Part shown: positions 7,223 through 16,635 of the stretch, piece by piece
Layout: the number at the start of each line of letters is the position of its first letter
Position numbering within the stretch: position 1 is the first letter of the stretch
DNA from: Prochloron didemni P4-Papua_New_Guinea
GTDB lineage: Bacteria; Cyanobacteriota; Cyanobacteriia; Cyanobacteriales; Prochloraceae
NCBI GenBank assembly: GCA_000252485.1
Contig: JH610891.1
Coordinates: 1-57,173 of the forward strand
Direction of reading: 5' to 3'
DNA length: 57,173 nucleotides
Made by a program: the position numbers and the translations under genes
Notes under the pieces: generated by a model
Told to the model about the DNA's origin: nothing
What the model saw: only the letters and a program-made list of their open reading frames with translations
Database searches by the model: none

Positions 7223-8947
7223 TCAAATCTCGTGGGAATATAATTGTTTAGCCACATGAAAGCCTATGAGATAAGCTGTCATCTGAGGACTGATACGGGG
7301 CAATGGCGATGCTGATAAATCCGCCACATGGATATTAGTAGATCCGTAAACCTTGCCCGTGTGCTGGGGATTTTCCAGCCCTCTGTCAATGGCCTTACCA
7401 AAGACGCAACCCCCTGCCATATGCTGTTCCGACAGGAGAAACTTCTTGCTGTAGGTTTCCACATAATTATCTACCTGACACTGGTTAAAAGGAATGGAGG
7501 TAAAGAGCCGGAAGATATATCGTACGATCCAGGGAGGTTTTGCACCCAATTGTTCCATCAAAGGTAATTGTTCCGCAATTACCTTCTTGGCCACTTCCTT
7601 ATCTTGATTAAACTCGCCTTCATCGGCAAAAAAGTCCAAAGTAATGCGAGAGTCTTTCTGGAAATATTCTCCTTCTCTAGCAGGATTGTATTTAACAATG
7701 GCGGTAATAAGTTCAATCTTTTCCGGTTGCCAGGGTTTATCTTTGAGCAAGTCAACTGTTCCAGCTCCCAGGTTAATGAAAAAGTTAATAATTTGAATCA
7801 AAATCCGCACTGCATTCTTCGCAATGGTGAATAACCAAGGCATGCGAATTACTACCTTTTTGAGATTATTGGGTAGCAAAAATGCTAAGTAAAGGTGAGA
7901 AATAATAAACCAAAGCTTTTCAAAATTGCCAGCAAAGAAGTCGAAACAACAAACTGTAGCATCTCCAGGCTCTCCCTCTTCAGGTTGCCAAACCGTGGTA
8001 GCAAATACGGGAGCGTAGACATCCTTGGGAGTGACATCCAAACATTTATTGGGTAAGTAAATACCAAGAGGCAAGACAATATGATCGCTGGCATGCTTGC
8101 CGATGTCAGGATTGTTCAAAGTTTCTCGATGAGGTAGTAATAGTTTAGGAGTGGCAGCCCCAGCACAAAGTATTAATCGACCCCCCTCAGCCAGGACAAA
8201 CCGAGCCGTTTCTCCCGTATCTACATACTGAACATGAACCGCTACACATTTCGATTCATTGGATTCATCGGTTTTGGTTTTAGCAAACTCCAGTTCCATT
8301 ACCTGACATCGAGTTTTGAGGTCAATGCGATCGCTAAACCAATCCACGATGGAAACACCGCTATTAGTGCGTTGGCCGAAGGGATTAAACTGAGTGGGAA
8401 ACTGATAAAGCTGATCTCCATTGCCATCGGCACAGTTCTCATAATCCTGATAACTGGGAATATTGTGGATGCGGTTATCCGGGTTGGGGGAATTAAATCC
8501 TACTGCTTTTGCGGCTTCGAGAATATGCTTGGTAATTGGAGTTTCCCGAATAGAGGGATCCGGGCGGTCAAATTTAGCATTTAATTCTGACTTAAGCTTA
8601 TCCCAGTAGTTGGCATTGTGACCCATGTGGGTACTTAACCAAGTAGAGGATTCGTGAATCATGGTGTAGTTGATGGAACCGCCACCGCCCATAGTACAAG
8701 CCCACCCGGAGATGATAGGCCGATCGCCCGGGGTCAGTGCATTATGCAGTTTAAAGATATTGCCCTCCCCATAGGATTTGGTCCAGTTAATCTGGTGAGT
8801 GATGTCGCTAGTATTAAAGAAGTTCTTGCCGATTTCCAGCACAAGCACCTTCGATGTGGGGCATTGCTGTAAATAATGACTTAAAAAACCGCAGGCTCCA
8901 TTGCCAGAGCCTACGACGATCAGGTCGTAGGTTGTTTCTGCTGTCAT
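7223..8947 (-). CDS. GMC-family FAD-dependent oxidoreductase
   Basis: The 574-aa protein belongs to the glucose-methanol-choline oxidoreductases. The N-terminal Rossmann motif is VGSGNGACG (residues ~12-20). Further in are the conserved GWACTMGGGGSINY region (~80-95), the FAD-contacting GGRLILCAGAAT stretch near residue 258, and a C-terminal region with HMAGGCVFGKAID and NIHVADLSASPLPRI, which matches the family's second signature and catalytic-loop area. A ~40-residue hydrophobic insert near residues 345-395 is unusual and might touch a membrane. The substrate is unknown, with an alcohol or sterol-like compound possible. It stands alone between repeats. Confidence 0.85.
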   Translation of the reverse strand: MTAETTYDLIVVGSGNGACGFLSHYLQQCPTSKVLVLEIGKNFFNTSDITHQINWTKSYGEGNIFKLHNALTPGDRPIISGWACTMGGGGSINYTMIHESSTWLSTHMGHNANYWDKLKSELNAKFDRPDPSIRETPITKHILEAAKAVGFNSPNPDNRIHNIPSYQDYENCADGNGDQLYQFPTQFNPFGQRTNSGVSIVDWFSDRIDLKTRCQVMELEFAKTKTDESNESKCVAVHVQYVDTGETARFVLAEGGRLILCAGAATPKLLLPHRETLNNPDIGKHASDHIVLPLGIYLPNKCLDVTPKDVYAPVFATTVWQPEEGEPGDATVCCFDFFAGNFEKLWFIISHLYLAFLLPNNLKKVVIRMPWLFTIAKNAVRILIQIINFFINLGAGTVDLLKDKPWQPEKIELITAIVKYNPAREGEYFQKDSRITLDFFADEGEFNQDKEVAKKVIAEQLPLMEQLGAKPPWIVRYIFRLFTSIPFNQCQVDNYVETYSKKFLLSEQHMAGGCVFGKAIDRGLENPQHTGKVYGSTNIHVADLSASPLPRISPQMTAYLIGFHVAKQLYSHEI

Positions 8948-9125
8948 TTCCTCTCCTCAGCTGCACTGTTTTGCAACAGGGCAATGCCATAATATTAACC
9001 TTATGAAAAGGTTATCGGTCAAGTTCAATTAGGAGCAAGTATTCGTAATGATTCTTTACCCTCGACTAAAGTGGTCTGAATACCTATAGCAATGAGCAAT
9101 GAACAATGAACAATGAACAATGAAA

Positions 9126-9240
9126 AATTGCGAGTTTTGATAAGAAAAATGCGCTTTTCGCTTTATACAAAGGTGATACAGCCAATGCAGTATCTTTATA
9201 TACAAATATAGCATGTAAAGACACCAGCGCGAAGCGCTAT
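9126..9240 (+). repeat. Dispersed element A, second copy
   Basis: Closely matches 7052-7172 and ends in the ACCAGCGCGAAGCGCTAT palindrome, better preserved than in the first copy. Confidence 0.75.
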
Positions 9241-9350
9241 AAATATTAAGATTATGCTTTTTTGACTGATAATTCCGAAGAGATGCAAGGCCATAAAAAG
9301 GGTACTTTGGCCATCGCACTTCCAAAATAATTCAATGGAATGTTCCCCAT

Positions 9351-9665
9351 CTAATCTTTTTTCGGAACACGATTAAGTTTGGCGAGCATTTTAGTAGGTC
9401 CGAGGTCGTTTACCTTATAACCATGAGGATAACTTCTCAACTTACTATCGGTAAAAAAATCGGGCTTTCTTCTCGGTAAAAGCCATCTAGAGATATAACC
9501 GCGCAACTTAAGACTATTTTCTACTAAGTTACGTACAAAAGCGGGAGGATTGGACCAACCAAAAGCGGTCAGGGTTAGCTCATCAAACATCGCCCGAACG
9601 CATGGTTTCAACAGAGGACGAATAATACTGGGAAACCAACTGAGGAATAAGGAAAGCCAATTATA
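9351..9665 (-). pseudogene. C-terminal remnant of an MpaB-like (DUF2236) oxygenase
   Basis: One minus frame reads WLSLFLSWFPSIIRPLLK, then VRAMFDELTLTAFGWSNPP and ISRWLLPRRKP, the pattern of the C-terminal end of MpaB/DUF2236 haem oxygenase-like proteins. The N-terminal three quarters are absent. At its upstream end it is fused out of frame to a fragment of a different gene. Confidence 0.5.
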
Positions 9666-9769
9666 GCTTTCAAAACGGAAACTTTATCGTAAGTAATCCC
9701 AGAAGAAACCTGTTCCAAATAGGAATTAATTCTTTTGTCGTCTTGATACAAATACTCGATTAAAGACAT
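9666..9769 (-). pseudogene. N-terminal fragment of an unrelated gene (DUF6414-like?)
   Basis: The frame from the ATG at 9769 begins MSLIEYLYQDDKRINSYLEQ, which recalls the start of DUF6414-type proteins. After ~35 codons the homology stops at the junction with the MpaB-like remnant. A deletion joined the start of one gene to the end of another. Family assignment is tentative. Confidence 0.4.
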
Positions 9770-9771
9770 GT

Positions 9772-9836
9772 TGATAGTTGATAGTTGATAGTTGATAGTT
9801 GATAGTTGATAATTGATAATTGATAGTTGATAGAGC
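9772..9836. repeat. GATAGTT heptamer tandem repeat
   Basis: About eight copies of GATAGTT with two variants. The same heptamer array occurs at 15240-15303 and 23337-23388 and, inverted, at 12722-12781. Confidence 0.85.
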
Positions 9837-9884
9837 AACTATAGTGAGGTAATATTTGGATGTTTTTATATAGTATAGCAATGG

Positions 9885-10010
9885 GCTTTCAGCCAAGAAA
9901 CCGGGTTTCTTCTATTATTTTAGGCATTAATACCGAAATTTTACCAAGAAACCCGGTTTCTAAAGCCAAGGGACAATCTAAATATATTCTACCATTTTAG
10001 ATGGACCAAG
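9885..10010. repeat. Hairpin repeat with AAACCGGGTTTCT arms, longer copy
   Basis: The inverted AAACCGGGTTTCT arms and the following ~50 bases (AATCTAAAT...CTACCATTTTAG) match the element at 19560-19727 that sits inside the Y RNA array. The remainder of 9840-10490 holds a REP-like ACCCAAC repeat, a gene fragment and half of element B, with no intact gene. Confidence 0.7.
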
Positions 10011-10116
10011 TCACTACTTCCGTGGCACACCTAAAAATATGGAATAGATTGTAGGTTGGGTTTCGTGGCCTCAACCCAACAGCACCAAATTCTGTGAGAA
10101 TGAATAAAAACAAGTG

Positions 10117-10217
10117 TATAATAGAGTAATCTTTGAAAAACCCCAAAACTACAAATGATTACTGAAGAAAAAAAGCAATAGTCTTAGATGCAGTAAAAAC
10201 AGCAAGTGCAGCATGGA
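10117..10217 (+). pseudogene. Duplicate of the NTF2-like gene's 5' end
   Basis: Bases 10117-10217 repeat 6602-6715: the leader, ATG and first ~24 codons of the NTF2-like gene, with a one-codon-phase deletion after the fifth codon. The copy then stops abruptly in tandem repeats. It is non-functional. Confidence 0.75.
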
Positions 10218-10494
10218 AATGAGCAATTAACAATTAACAATGAACAATTAAGAGTTTTTTTTAACCACAGATGGACGCAGATGAACGCAGATGATTGAGG
10301 ATGATTATTGATGGGCAACATATTTTGGTAATTGTCACTTTTTTTGCTTCTTTTCTATTCCTTAATATCCTCTCAAAATTAACTAATTCAAACAACAAAC
10401 AACAAACAACCAATAACCAACAACAAAGGTAATTGTTAAAGGGGGGTCATGAATACCCACCTATTACAATTAAATTCAGTTCAATTAAATTAAA

Positions 10495-12066
10495 TTAATC
10501 TTGCTTGAAAGAATCCAGCCATTCTTGAAGCTGTTTTCCAGCAATGTCTTTAGCACCTAGGCCAAAAGCAATGGCCATGGCCACAGCAATGCCACCTAAA
10601 AGCAAGCCAAAGGCTAAGTTAATAATATTAGGAGCAATACCGATTTGTTGCAGCGCCATAGCGGAAGTCAGAATAATAATGGCAATGCGAGCAGCTTGTG
10701 CCAAAATGTTGGACTGACGAGTTTTGGCACTAGAAATTAACTCGAATGCCTTATTAGCTAAGAACAAACCAATACCAAAGACTATTAATCCCACCAGTAC
10801 TTGAACTGCAATTAGAAGAATCACCTGAACCACTTCAGTGAGAGCCTCAATTTCCAGAATATCCACTGCAGTGAGAGAAGCCACTAACATAATGGCAGTT
10901 AAAGCGAGAGTACCAACAGTTTCTGATGGTGTCTGAGAGCCTTCCTCTTTAGTTTCAGGTGTAGATAAGCCCAACCATTGATAGACATTGTCGAAACCAA
11001 CACTGGTGAGAATGTTGCCGACTAATTCCCCTATATACTTTCCTGCTACATAGGCCAACATCAAGATTGCCGAAGCGGCGAAAATCTTGGGCAGGATGTT
11101 CAGAACCTGCTCCAGCATTTCAATGGCAGGTTCAGAAATTGCCTGAATTTGCAAAGCATTCAAGGCAGCAATAGAAGTGGGAATTAAAATCAAGACATAG
11201 ACAATTCCGCCAATAATCTGAGTAAGGGATTGACCTCCGCTACTAGCACTCAGGCCGATTTTTTCTCCAATAGCATTTACTCCTGTAGCAGCTAGGAGAT
11301 TGATGACAATTCGCTTGACTACTTGAGCCACGACCCAACCAATAGCACCGAGAATCACTGCACCTAATACATTGGGCAGTATGGAGAGAATATCATCTAC
11401 CATGCCTTGCAGCGGCTCTAGAGTGCCTTCTAGCTGTAAGGTGCTGAGAATGGAGGGGAGAAAGAGCAGGAAGATGAACCAGTAGAGAGCGTTGGCGATG
11501 GTGTCGCTCAGAAGAAACTGATTTTCTGAATCTGTTTCTCCCATTTGCTGGTTCAAACGCTGGTCAATTCGCAATACCCCTAAAGCTCGTTTCACGACGA
11601 TTTTCGCCAGGGTTGCCAGCAACCAAGCAATTCCCAGTACAACGGCAGCACCACCAATTTGCGGTAGGAAACTAGTTACTTGCTCCAGGAGGGAGTTGAG
11701 GGGCTCCGAAACTGCTTGCAGTTGCAGAGCATTTAAAAAGGCAACTACAGCAAAGAGGAGGATTAGCCAATAGACGACCTCCCCAATCCATTGCTCGATG
11801 GGAATGGATTCATCTCCATCATCTCCTCCTGCAATCCAGGCAACGATTTTGTTGTCTATATCAGTTCGGTTGAGAATGCCCAGAACGATTTTCTTGGCGA
11901 TGGCAGCAACGATCCAACCGATTACCAAGATTAATAGAGCTTTAACTAAACCTACTGCCGAACCGGCTAAATCCTCTAGCAATACGGAAAGAATTTGGTT
12001 TATTGAGCTACCTGTTTCTACTTGGGCTAGTAGGTTCCATGGTATTGGGCCAATTATGTGTGTCAT
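10495..12066 (-). CDS. Mechanosensitive channel-like protein with TM-helix repeats
   Basis: The 523-aa protein is almost entirely hydrophobic segments arranged as repeats of the conserved TM_helix module (PF05552). It has about ten membrane helices and repeated LxxLLxxxxxxLPxxxxA patterns near residues 110-150, 205-245 and 310-350. The C-terminal AFGLGAKDIAGKQLQEW is the typical end of this family, matching the pore-helix region of MscS homologues, but no MscS beta domain follows. Members of this CmpX-like group are thought to act in membrane tension or envelope homeostasis. Length and ends look intact. The gene is divergent from the SRPBCC gene to its right. Confidence 0.8.
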   Translation of the reverse strand: MTHIIGPIPWNLLAQVETGSSINQILSVLLEDLAGSAVGLVKALLILVIGWIVAAIAKKIVLGILNRTDIDNKIVAWIAGGDDGDESIPIEQWIGEVVYWLILLFAVVAFLNALQLQAVSEPLNSLLEQVTSFLPQIGGAAVVLGIAWLLATLAKIVVKRALGVLRIDQRLNQQMGETDSENQFLLSDTIANALYWFIFLLFLPSILSTLQLEGTLEPLQGMVDDILSILPNVLGAVILGAIGWVVAQVVKRIVINLLAATGVNAIGEKIGLSASSGGQSLTQIIGGIVYVLILIPTSIAALNALQIQAISEPAIEMLEQVLNILPKIFAASAILMLAYVAGKYIGELVGNILTSVGFDNVYQWLGLSTPETKEEGSQTPSETVGTLALTAIMLVASLTAVDILEIEALTEVVQVILLIAVQVLVGLIVFGIGLFLANKAFELISSAKTRQSNILAQAARIAIIILTSAMALQQIGIAPNIINLAFGLLLGGIAVAMAIAFGLGAKDIAGKQLQEWLDSFKQD

Positions 12067-12253
12067 GATTGATTCTAAATGGATAAATCTAGTTTGGATT
12101 CTACAGGCAAAAATGCGATCGGGAACATGGCGTAAAAATTATTTATCTGTTAGTGGGTAATAATGCCAGGAGAAGGAATAATAGGGAAAAAGTTAAATTT
12201 TTGTGTTTTGTTGTTAGTTTAAGATTTTTTAATATTTCCGTTAAGGAGTGTTC

Positions 12254-12703
12254 ATGGAAGTTTTTCAACAATCGATTCAAATCAATGCCAGGGTTGAGAA
12301 TGTAGAGCGATGTCTGACTGATCGGGTCTTAATGCATCGCTGGCTTAATCCTATGCTGGCCTGTGAACCTATAGGGGATTGGAGTACAGAGTTAGGGGCT
12401 CGCAGTCGCTTTATTATTAAGATTCCTCTCTTACAACCTACTTTGGAAAGTGTGGTCATGGAGAGAAAACCGGGTTTAATTATTTGGCAGTTTGAAGGCT
12501 TTTTTCAAGGACGCGATCGCTGGGAGTGTCAGGAGAAAGACAACGGTACTATCTTGCTCAATCGCTTTGAATTTACCATTCCCAATGCTATTGTTAAATG
12601 GGGTTTTAATCTATTCGCTGCTACATTAACCAAGCGAGATATGGAAGCTCAACTGCAACGACTTAAATTAGTAGCAGAAGGAACCGCAGATGAACGCAGA
12701 TGA
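12254..12703 (+). CDS. SRPBCC-family (START-like) protein
   Basis: The 149-aa protein fits the polyketide cyclase/START-like SRPBCC fold, with SIQINARVENVERCL at the start, the DRVLMHRWLNPMLACEP turn, and strands ending in NRFEFTIPN before a long C-terminal helix. It probably binds a hydrophobic ligand. I chose the ATG at 12254 because AAGGAG (12243-12248) is well spaced for it, whereas the GTG at 12248 would overlap the ribosome site. The last residues and stop are formed by the GATGAACGC repeat of element B, so the tail may have been altered. Confidence 0.75.
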   Translation: MEVFQQSIQINARVENVERCLTDRVLMHRWLNPMLACEPIGDWSTELGARSRFIIKIPLLQPTLESVVMERKPGLIIWQFEGFFQGRDRWECQEKDNGTILLNRFEFTIPNAIVKWGFNLFAATLTKRDMEAQLQRLKLVAEGTADERR

Positions 12704-12721
12704 ACGCAGATGGTTATTGAT

Positions 12722-12781
12722 AAATTTCAACTATCAACTGTCAACTATCAACTATCAACTATCAACTATCAACTATCAACT
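12722..12781. repeat. AACTATC heptamer tandem repeat
   Basis: Reverse complement of the GATAGTT array. It reaches the stop codon of the PfkB gene, whose last residues (SVDS) it encodes. Confidence 0.85.
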
Positions 12782-13854
12782 GATGTGGTCTCTTCCAATA
12801 ATATCTGTAAAGCCTCTTTCATTTCTTCCTTGGTAGTTGTGGCCGTACCAAACTTGCGCACCACAATACTAGCAGCTAAATTGCCCAAAACAGTTGCTTC
12901 CCATAAAGATGCTCCCGCGCACAAAGCTAAAGTTAACCCAGCTACTACCGTATCTCCAGCACCAGTTACGTCAAAAACATCGGTACGGTTGAAAGCGGGA
13001 ATGTGGAAATATTCCAATGAATTATTCAGTTCGTTTCCCTCTTTCTCTACCGCAACAGAAGCATGAGAAAATAAACTCATTCCTTCTTCACCGCGAGTAA
13101 TGAGAATGTGCTTTGCTCCAGTTAATTGTAATAAATCTCGTCCCGCTTGTTGCAAGGCGTGATCATCTTTAATTGAGTAACCTACTGCTCGTTCTGCCTC
13201 TGGTAAATTGGGAGTAAATAAGGTGGCTCCAGGGTAGCGGTGCAAATCTTTTTGACTATCCACAATAACGCATTGGTGAGATAATGCGGCTTTAATAGTA
13301 GGTTCCGTTAATACTCCATCTCCATAATCAGAGCAAACCACCGCATCTACTAAAGGCAATTGACTGGTAATATAGTTGGCTAATTGCATTTGTAAATCTA
13401 AATCTGGCAGTTGGTCCGATTTTCTGTCCACTCTAACTATTTGCTGAGTTACGGACTGGCGAGCGTGACCGGCGATTCTAGTTTTGGTCACCGTGGGTCT
13501 GTGGGGGGCGATCGCCACTCCAGCGGTCTCTATTCCCGCTGCTGCAAAAATAGCCAGCAATGCTTCTCCTTGAATATCTTGACCTACGATTCCAGCTACT
13601 TTGACTCCAGCTCCCAACTTAGCCAGATTGTACACTGCATTGGCTCCACCCCCAGGGATTTGTTCCGTGCGCTCGTGGCGGAGAATTAACACAGGCGCTT
13701 CCCGAGAAATGCGCTCTACTTCACCAGTGAGAAATTCATCTAAGGTTAAATCGCCGATAACCAAAATTTTACCTCGGTCACAACTATCTATCAAGGTAAA
13801 TAATCGTTCGGCAGAATTAGCTAGTTGCTTGGCAAAAAAATTGGATTGATCCAT
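12769..13854 (-). CDS. PfkB-family sugar kinase, RfaE1-like heptose-7-phosphate kinase
   Basis: The 361-aa protein has the RfaE1/HldE kinase-domain pattern: GDLTLDEFLTGEVERISREAP (~36-56), the substrate-binding PGGGANAVYNLAKLGA (~66-81), and the PfkB signature DVTGAGDTVVAG with the catalytic Asp near residue 305. It probably phosphorylates D-glycero-D-manno-heptose-7-phosphate at C1 for ADP-heptose and envelope polysaccharide synthesis. The adenylyltransferase half of HldE is absent, so a separate enzyme would be needed. No heptose genes adjoin it, so another sugar substrate remains possible. Confidence 0.8.
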   Translation of the reverse strand: MDQSNFFAKQLANSAERLFTLIDSCDRGKILVIGDLTLDEFLTGEVERISREAPVLILRHERTEQIPGGGANAVYNLAKLGAGVKVAGIVGQDIQGEALLAIFAAAGIETAGVAIAPHRPTVTKTRIAGHARQSVTQQIVRVDRKSDQLPDLDLQMQLANYITSQLPLVDAVVCSDYGDGVLTEPTIKAALSHQCVIVDSQKDLHRYPGATLFTPNLPEAERAVGYSIKDDHALQQAGRDLLQLTGAKHILITRGEEGMSLFSHASVAVEKEGNELNNSLEYFHIPAFNRTDVFDVTGAGDTVVAGLTLALCAGASLWEATVLGNLAASIVVRKFGTATTTKEEMKEALQILLEETTSVDS

Positions 13855-13921
13855 TAAACCTCCTTATCTATATAATACTACAGTATGCAACAAATCAACT
13901 AAAGAATAAAGTGTTGAGATC

Positions 13922-14503
13922 GTGAATATGTATAAAATTGAAGCAATTATCAAAAAGTTCGTTCATTTAACAACAGGAGTTCAAAGTGCTGTTCTAGTTT
14001 CTGATAGCGGCGAACTCCTGTGCGATCCTGTTGGTAGCTGCGATGAAAATAGCAGTTTAGCCCTCACTTCTGCTATGCTCTATGCTGCCCAAAAGGTTTG
14101 CAGTGAATGTAATTGGAATTATATCGACCGGGTTGGGGAGGAAATCGAACAAGTTGCGGTGGAAGGGAAAAAAGGCTATGCCATTTTCGTTCCTTGCGGT
14201 AACAATATTTCTTTGCTAGTTATAGGTAATAAAACTGTTAAACCGGGGTTTTTAAGATTAGTAATTAATCGAACTCTCGATAAATTACAACCCCTATTAA
14301 GGGAACCACAAGAAAGTGAATATTTGGATAGCAGCGAGATTGAAACGACGGAACTGAATGGAAATAAAACCACAAGTTCGGAAACAAAAATTCAATCGGA
14401 AAATAATACTGCCGTTAGGAGCAACCGTAGAACTTTAAGTGAGGCTGAAATTCGCACTCCACCTAAGGCTAGTAGAAGCAGTATAACTAAGATTCAAGGC
14501 TAA
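13922..14503 (+). CDS. Roadblock/LC7-domain protein
   Basis: This is a 193-aa protein. Residues ~5-125 match the roadblock/LC7 fold: GVQSAVLVSDSGELL, an alternating helix with SAMLYAAQKVCSE, then KGYAIFVPCGNNISLLVIG and the closing helix LRLVINRTLDKLQPLL. These proteins regulate small Ras-like GTPases such as MglA in polarity and motility. The C-terminal ~65 residues are polar and low-complexity (Ser/Thr/Glu/Asn). The GTG at 13922 and ATG at 13928 are both possible starts. No MglA-type GTPase gene lies in the window. Confidence 0.75.
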   Translation: MNMYKIEAIIKKFVHLTTGVQSAVLVSDSGELLCDPVGSCDENSSLALTSAMLYAAQKVCSECNWNYIDRVGEEIEQVAVEGKKGYAIFVPCGNNISLLVIGNKTVKPGFLRLVINRTLDKLQPLLREPQESEYLDSSEIETTELNGNKTTSSETKIQSENNTAVRSNRRTLSEAEIRTPPKASRSSITKIQG

Positions 14504-14682
14504 GGGGGAAGAAAGATCTAAAAGTAAAAACACTGTGAATAAATTATAATTTTATAGCATATTAATATCCCCCCTAAATCCCCCCTTCGGCTAGGCAGGG
14601 CAAGCCTTAAAAAGGGGGACTTTTAAGATAGAAGTTGCGATCGCCTTATATTGAAAACTAAATTAAATTAGTTTCAATCTGT

Positions 14683-15234
14683 CTATCTCTCCCTTTCTCC
14701 TGGTCTTCCAGTTTTCCGTTGCAACTCTTGAAATAACTTTTTCAAGCGCAAGTCCAGGGAGAAACCACGACGAGTTTGAATAATAATTGTTTCTCCAAGG
14801 CGATCGTGCAAAGCCTGGTTTAGATCCTCATCGGCAAAAGCAATGCCACAATCTGCTAGTAAAGGAGAAATCAACAAGAGCATGGTCATGCCATTGCGAA
14901 CATTCACGTGCAAGCCGATCGCCGCTAATAAAGCAGCAAAACCCACGATTCCCTCTCGTTTCCCCAAAGATGTCAGTCCGGGAACACGATTAAACCTAGA
15001 GTCCAACACCTTCATATCCAGCGCCCAGCGACCTAGACTTTGACCCTTATTTTTTTCTACTATTACTACCCGTAACAGGAACCAACCAAAAGTAAACAGG
15101 AGCCACCAGGGGGCAAAACCAAGGGCTGAAAATATGCAAACCGTAACGAAATCAATGGCAAAAGCACCAACTCGGCGATTAAAGGGAACTTTAGGCAAGC
15201 GTCGTTTTACCGGTCTATCTCTATAGTCGTACAT
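14683..15234 (-). CDS. RDD-family membrane protein
   Basis: The 183-aa protein has the RDD layout: FNRRVGAFAIDFVTVC opens the first membrane helix with the R...D pair, a second helix follows (WWLLFTFGWFLLRVVIV), and the motif GQSLGRWALDMKVLD comes next. A hydrophobic helix near 125-145 completes three membrane spans, and a basic cytoplasmic tail follows. RDD proteins include transport-related and channel-like members; the role here is unknown. A GATAGTT repeat array lies just upstream of the start. Confidence 0.8.
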   Translation of the reverse strand: MYDYRDRPVKRRLPKVPFNRRVGAFAIDFVTVCIFSALGFAPWWLLFTFGWFLLRVVIVEKNKGQSLGRWALDMKVLDSRFNRVPGLTSLGKREGIVGFAALLAAIGLHVNVRNGMTMLLLISPLLADCGIAFADEDLNQALHDRLGETIIIQTRRGFSLDLRLKKLFQELQRKTGRPGERER

Positions 15235-15239
15235 ATATA

Positions 15240-15303
15240 GTAGTTGATAGTTGATAGTTGATAGTTGATAGTTGACAGTTGACAGTTGACAGTTGACAGT
15301 TGA
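15240..15303. repeat. GATAGTT/GACAGTT heptamer tandem repeat
   Basis: About nine heptamers, the last five with a C variant. Direct continuation of the family seen at 9772 and 23337. Confidence 0.85.
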
Positions 15304-15386
15304 TTAGATGAAATCTGAAAAAGAATGCTACAGATACAATAACAGTTCGAGAGCTTTTACAGATAGGGCAACACTAATATATTATA

Positions 15387-15440
15387 AGTCCCCCTGCCCC
15401 CCTTTTTAAGGGGGGATCGAGGGGGGATACGAGGGGGTGG
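15387..15440. repeat. CCCCCTTTTTAAGGGGGGA palindromic repeat
   Basis: One of a dispersed family of C-rich/G-rich hairpins, also at 3068-3100, 14568-14625, 19125-19155, 44345-44378 and 55787-55850. Elsewhere in 15235-16143 I see only the toxin-antitoxin remnant and a REP-like repeat near 16020. Confidence 0.7.
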
Positions 15441-15614
15441 GGGATAGCAAAAAATTTTGTATTTCATATTACATCGTAGGTTGGCTTGAGGCATGAAACC
15501 CTTCGACTTTGCGGTCATTCCTACTAAAGTAGTATTTTTTCTCATCCTAGCAATTTTTTCTCTTAATATCTATTAAACATTATTTAAAAGATATTGAGGG
15601 GATAGATCTTGTTC

Positions 15615-15801
15615 TTACTGTTGCTTTTCCATAGGTAAATAAACGTCAGTTTTAATATCCATCTGTATAGCTTTTACTATATGCAATTCACCATTAAGCA
15701 GGCAATTAATTGTTTCCGGGTAAAAGAGATAAGCGGAATTCTGGATCTGTTTCCATCCTGTTTTGGACAGTTTCTTTAAATTTGTGTGTTAAAACCATCA
15801 T
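15615..15801 (-). pseudogene. Frameshifted antitoxin (HigA-like) remnant with the tail of its toxin
   Basis: From ATG 15801 the frame reads MVLTHKFKETVQNRMETDPE and FRLSLL, the standard opening of small transcriptional regulators paired with HigB-type toxins. A frameshift follows, and ETINCLLNGELHIVKAIQ with a short tail to stop 15615 is read in another frame. Just upstream (15802-15872) a different frame ends in LKKRKNYGLNINKVTKSIK and overlaps the start by a TGA/ATG, as a toxin gene tail would. The module is dead. Confidence 0.6.
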
Positions 15802-16143
15802 TTAATGCTCTTTGTGACCTTGTTTATATTTAAACCATAGTTTTTGCGCTTTTTCAATCTTGCTCTTTCAAGCCAAGAATCACTTGAATTAAACTAAATT
15901 GCTTTCATAATCAAAATAGATAGCTTATTAAAAGATTAGCTATCTATTTACTTACATATTTAGTTAAATATGGTACTTTACTAGGTTTGTAGAGCTATAA
16001 CTCTACCCAAGATTAACTTAATCGTGCTGTTGGGTTTCGTGACCTCAACCCAACCTACAATTTCTACAATTTCTCACTTCAAATTGACTTTTAGTTTATT
16101 ATAAAGTATTATAATATGTTTATTACCAATCATGTGAAACTAG

Positions 16144-16635
16144 ATGAATAAACAGGATCTCATCCAACAGCTTTCCTTGCAAAGGCATCCAGAGGGAGGC
16201 TACTTTAAGGAAACTTATCGTTCTAACACGATTATTAAAACCGATAGAGAAGGTCAGCAACGGTCAGTGCTGACTTCTATATATTTTCTTCTTACTGAAG
16301 ATCTCCCCATCGATCACTTTCATATCAATAAATCTGACATTATCCACTACTTTCATGCAGGTTCTCCGGTTACCTATCTAACCCTCCATCCCAACGGAAC
16401 CTTGCAAAAGTTTAAACTGGGCATGGATCTGGCAAACGGCGAAACGCCCCAGCTATTAGTTCCTGGTGGCTACTGGAAAGCAGCTTTCCTGGAAAAAGGC
16501 GAATTTGCACTCTTTGGGGAAGCCGTTGCACCGGGCTTCGAGTACCGCGATATGGAGATTGCTCGGCCTGATGATTTCCGAGAGCAATTTCCTGACCTCT
16601 GGGAACAGCTCAAACCCTATGTTAAGAAGCCGTAG
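16144..16635 (+). CDS. DUF985 cupin-domain protein
   Basis: The 163-aa protein is a full-length DUF985 cupin: LSLQRHPEGGYFKETYRS at the start, SIYFLLTEDLPIDHFHINKSDIIHYF in the middle, and LVPGGYWKAAFLEKGEFALFGEAVAPGFEY for the second cupin motif. Members form a small beta barrel; some resemble sugar-epimerase-type cupins, but the reaction is not established. The ATG start is directly followed by the family's usual first helix. Confidence 0.85.
   Translation: MNKQDLIQQLSLQRHPEGGYFKETYRSNTIIKTDREGQQRSVLTSIYFLLTEDLPIDHFHINKSDIIHYFHAGSPVTYLTLHPNGTLQKFKLGMDLANGETPQLLVPGGYWKAAFLEKGEFALFGEAVAPGFEYRDMEIARPDDFREQFPDLWEQLKPYVKKP

Noticed and set aside
9056-9325. Minus-strand frame of 89 codons as a gene
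   Set aside because: It is translated through dispersed element A and tandem repeats, with a repeat-encoded HCSLFIAHC-like end. No independent coding signal.
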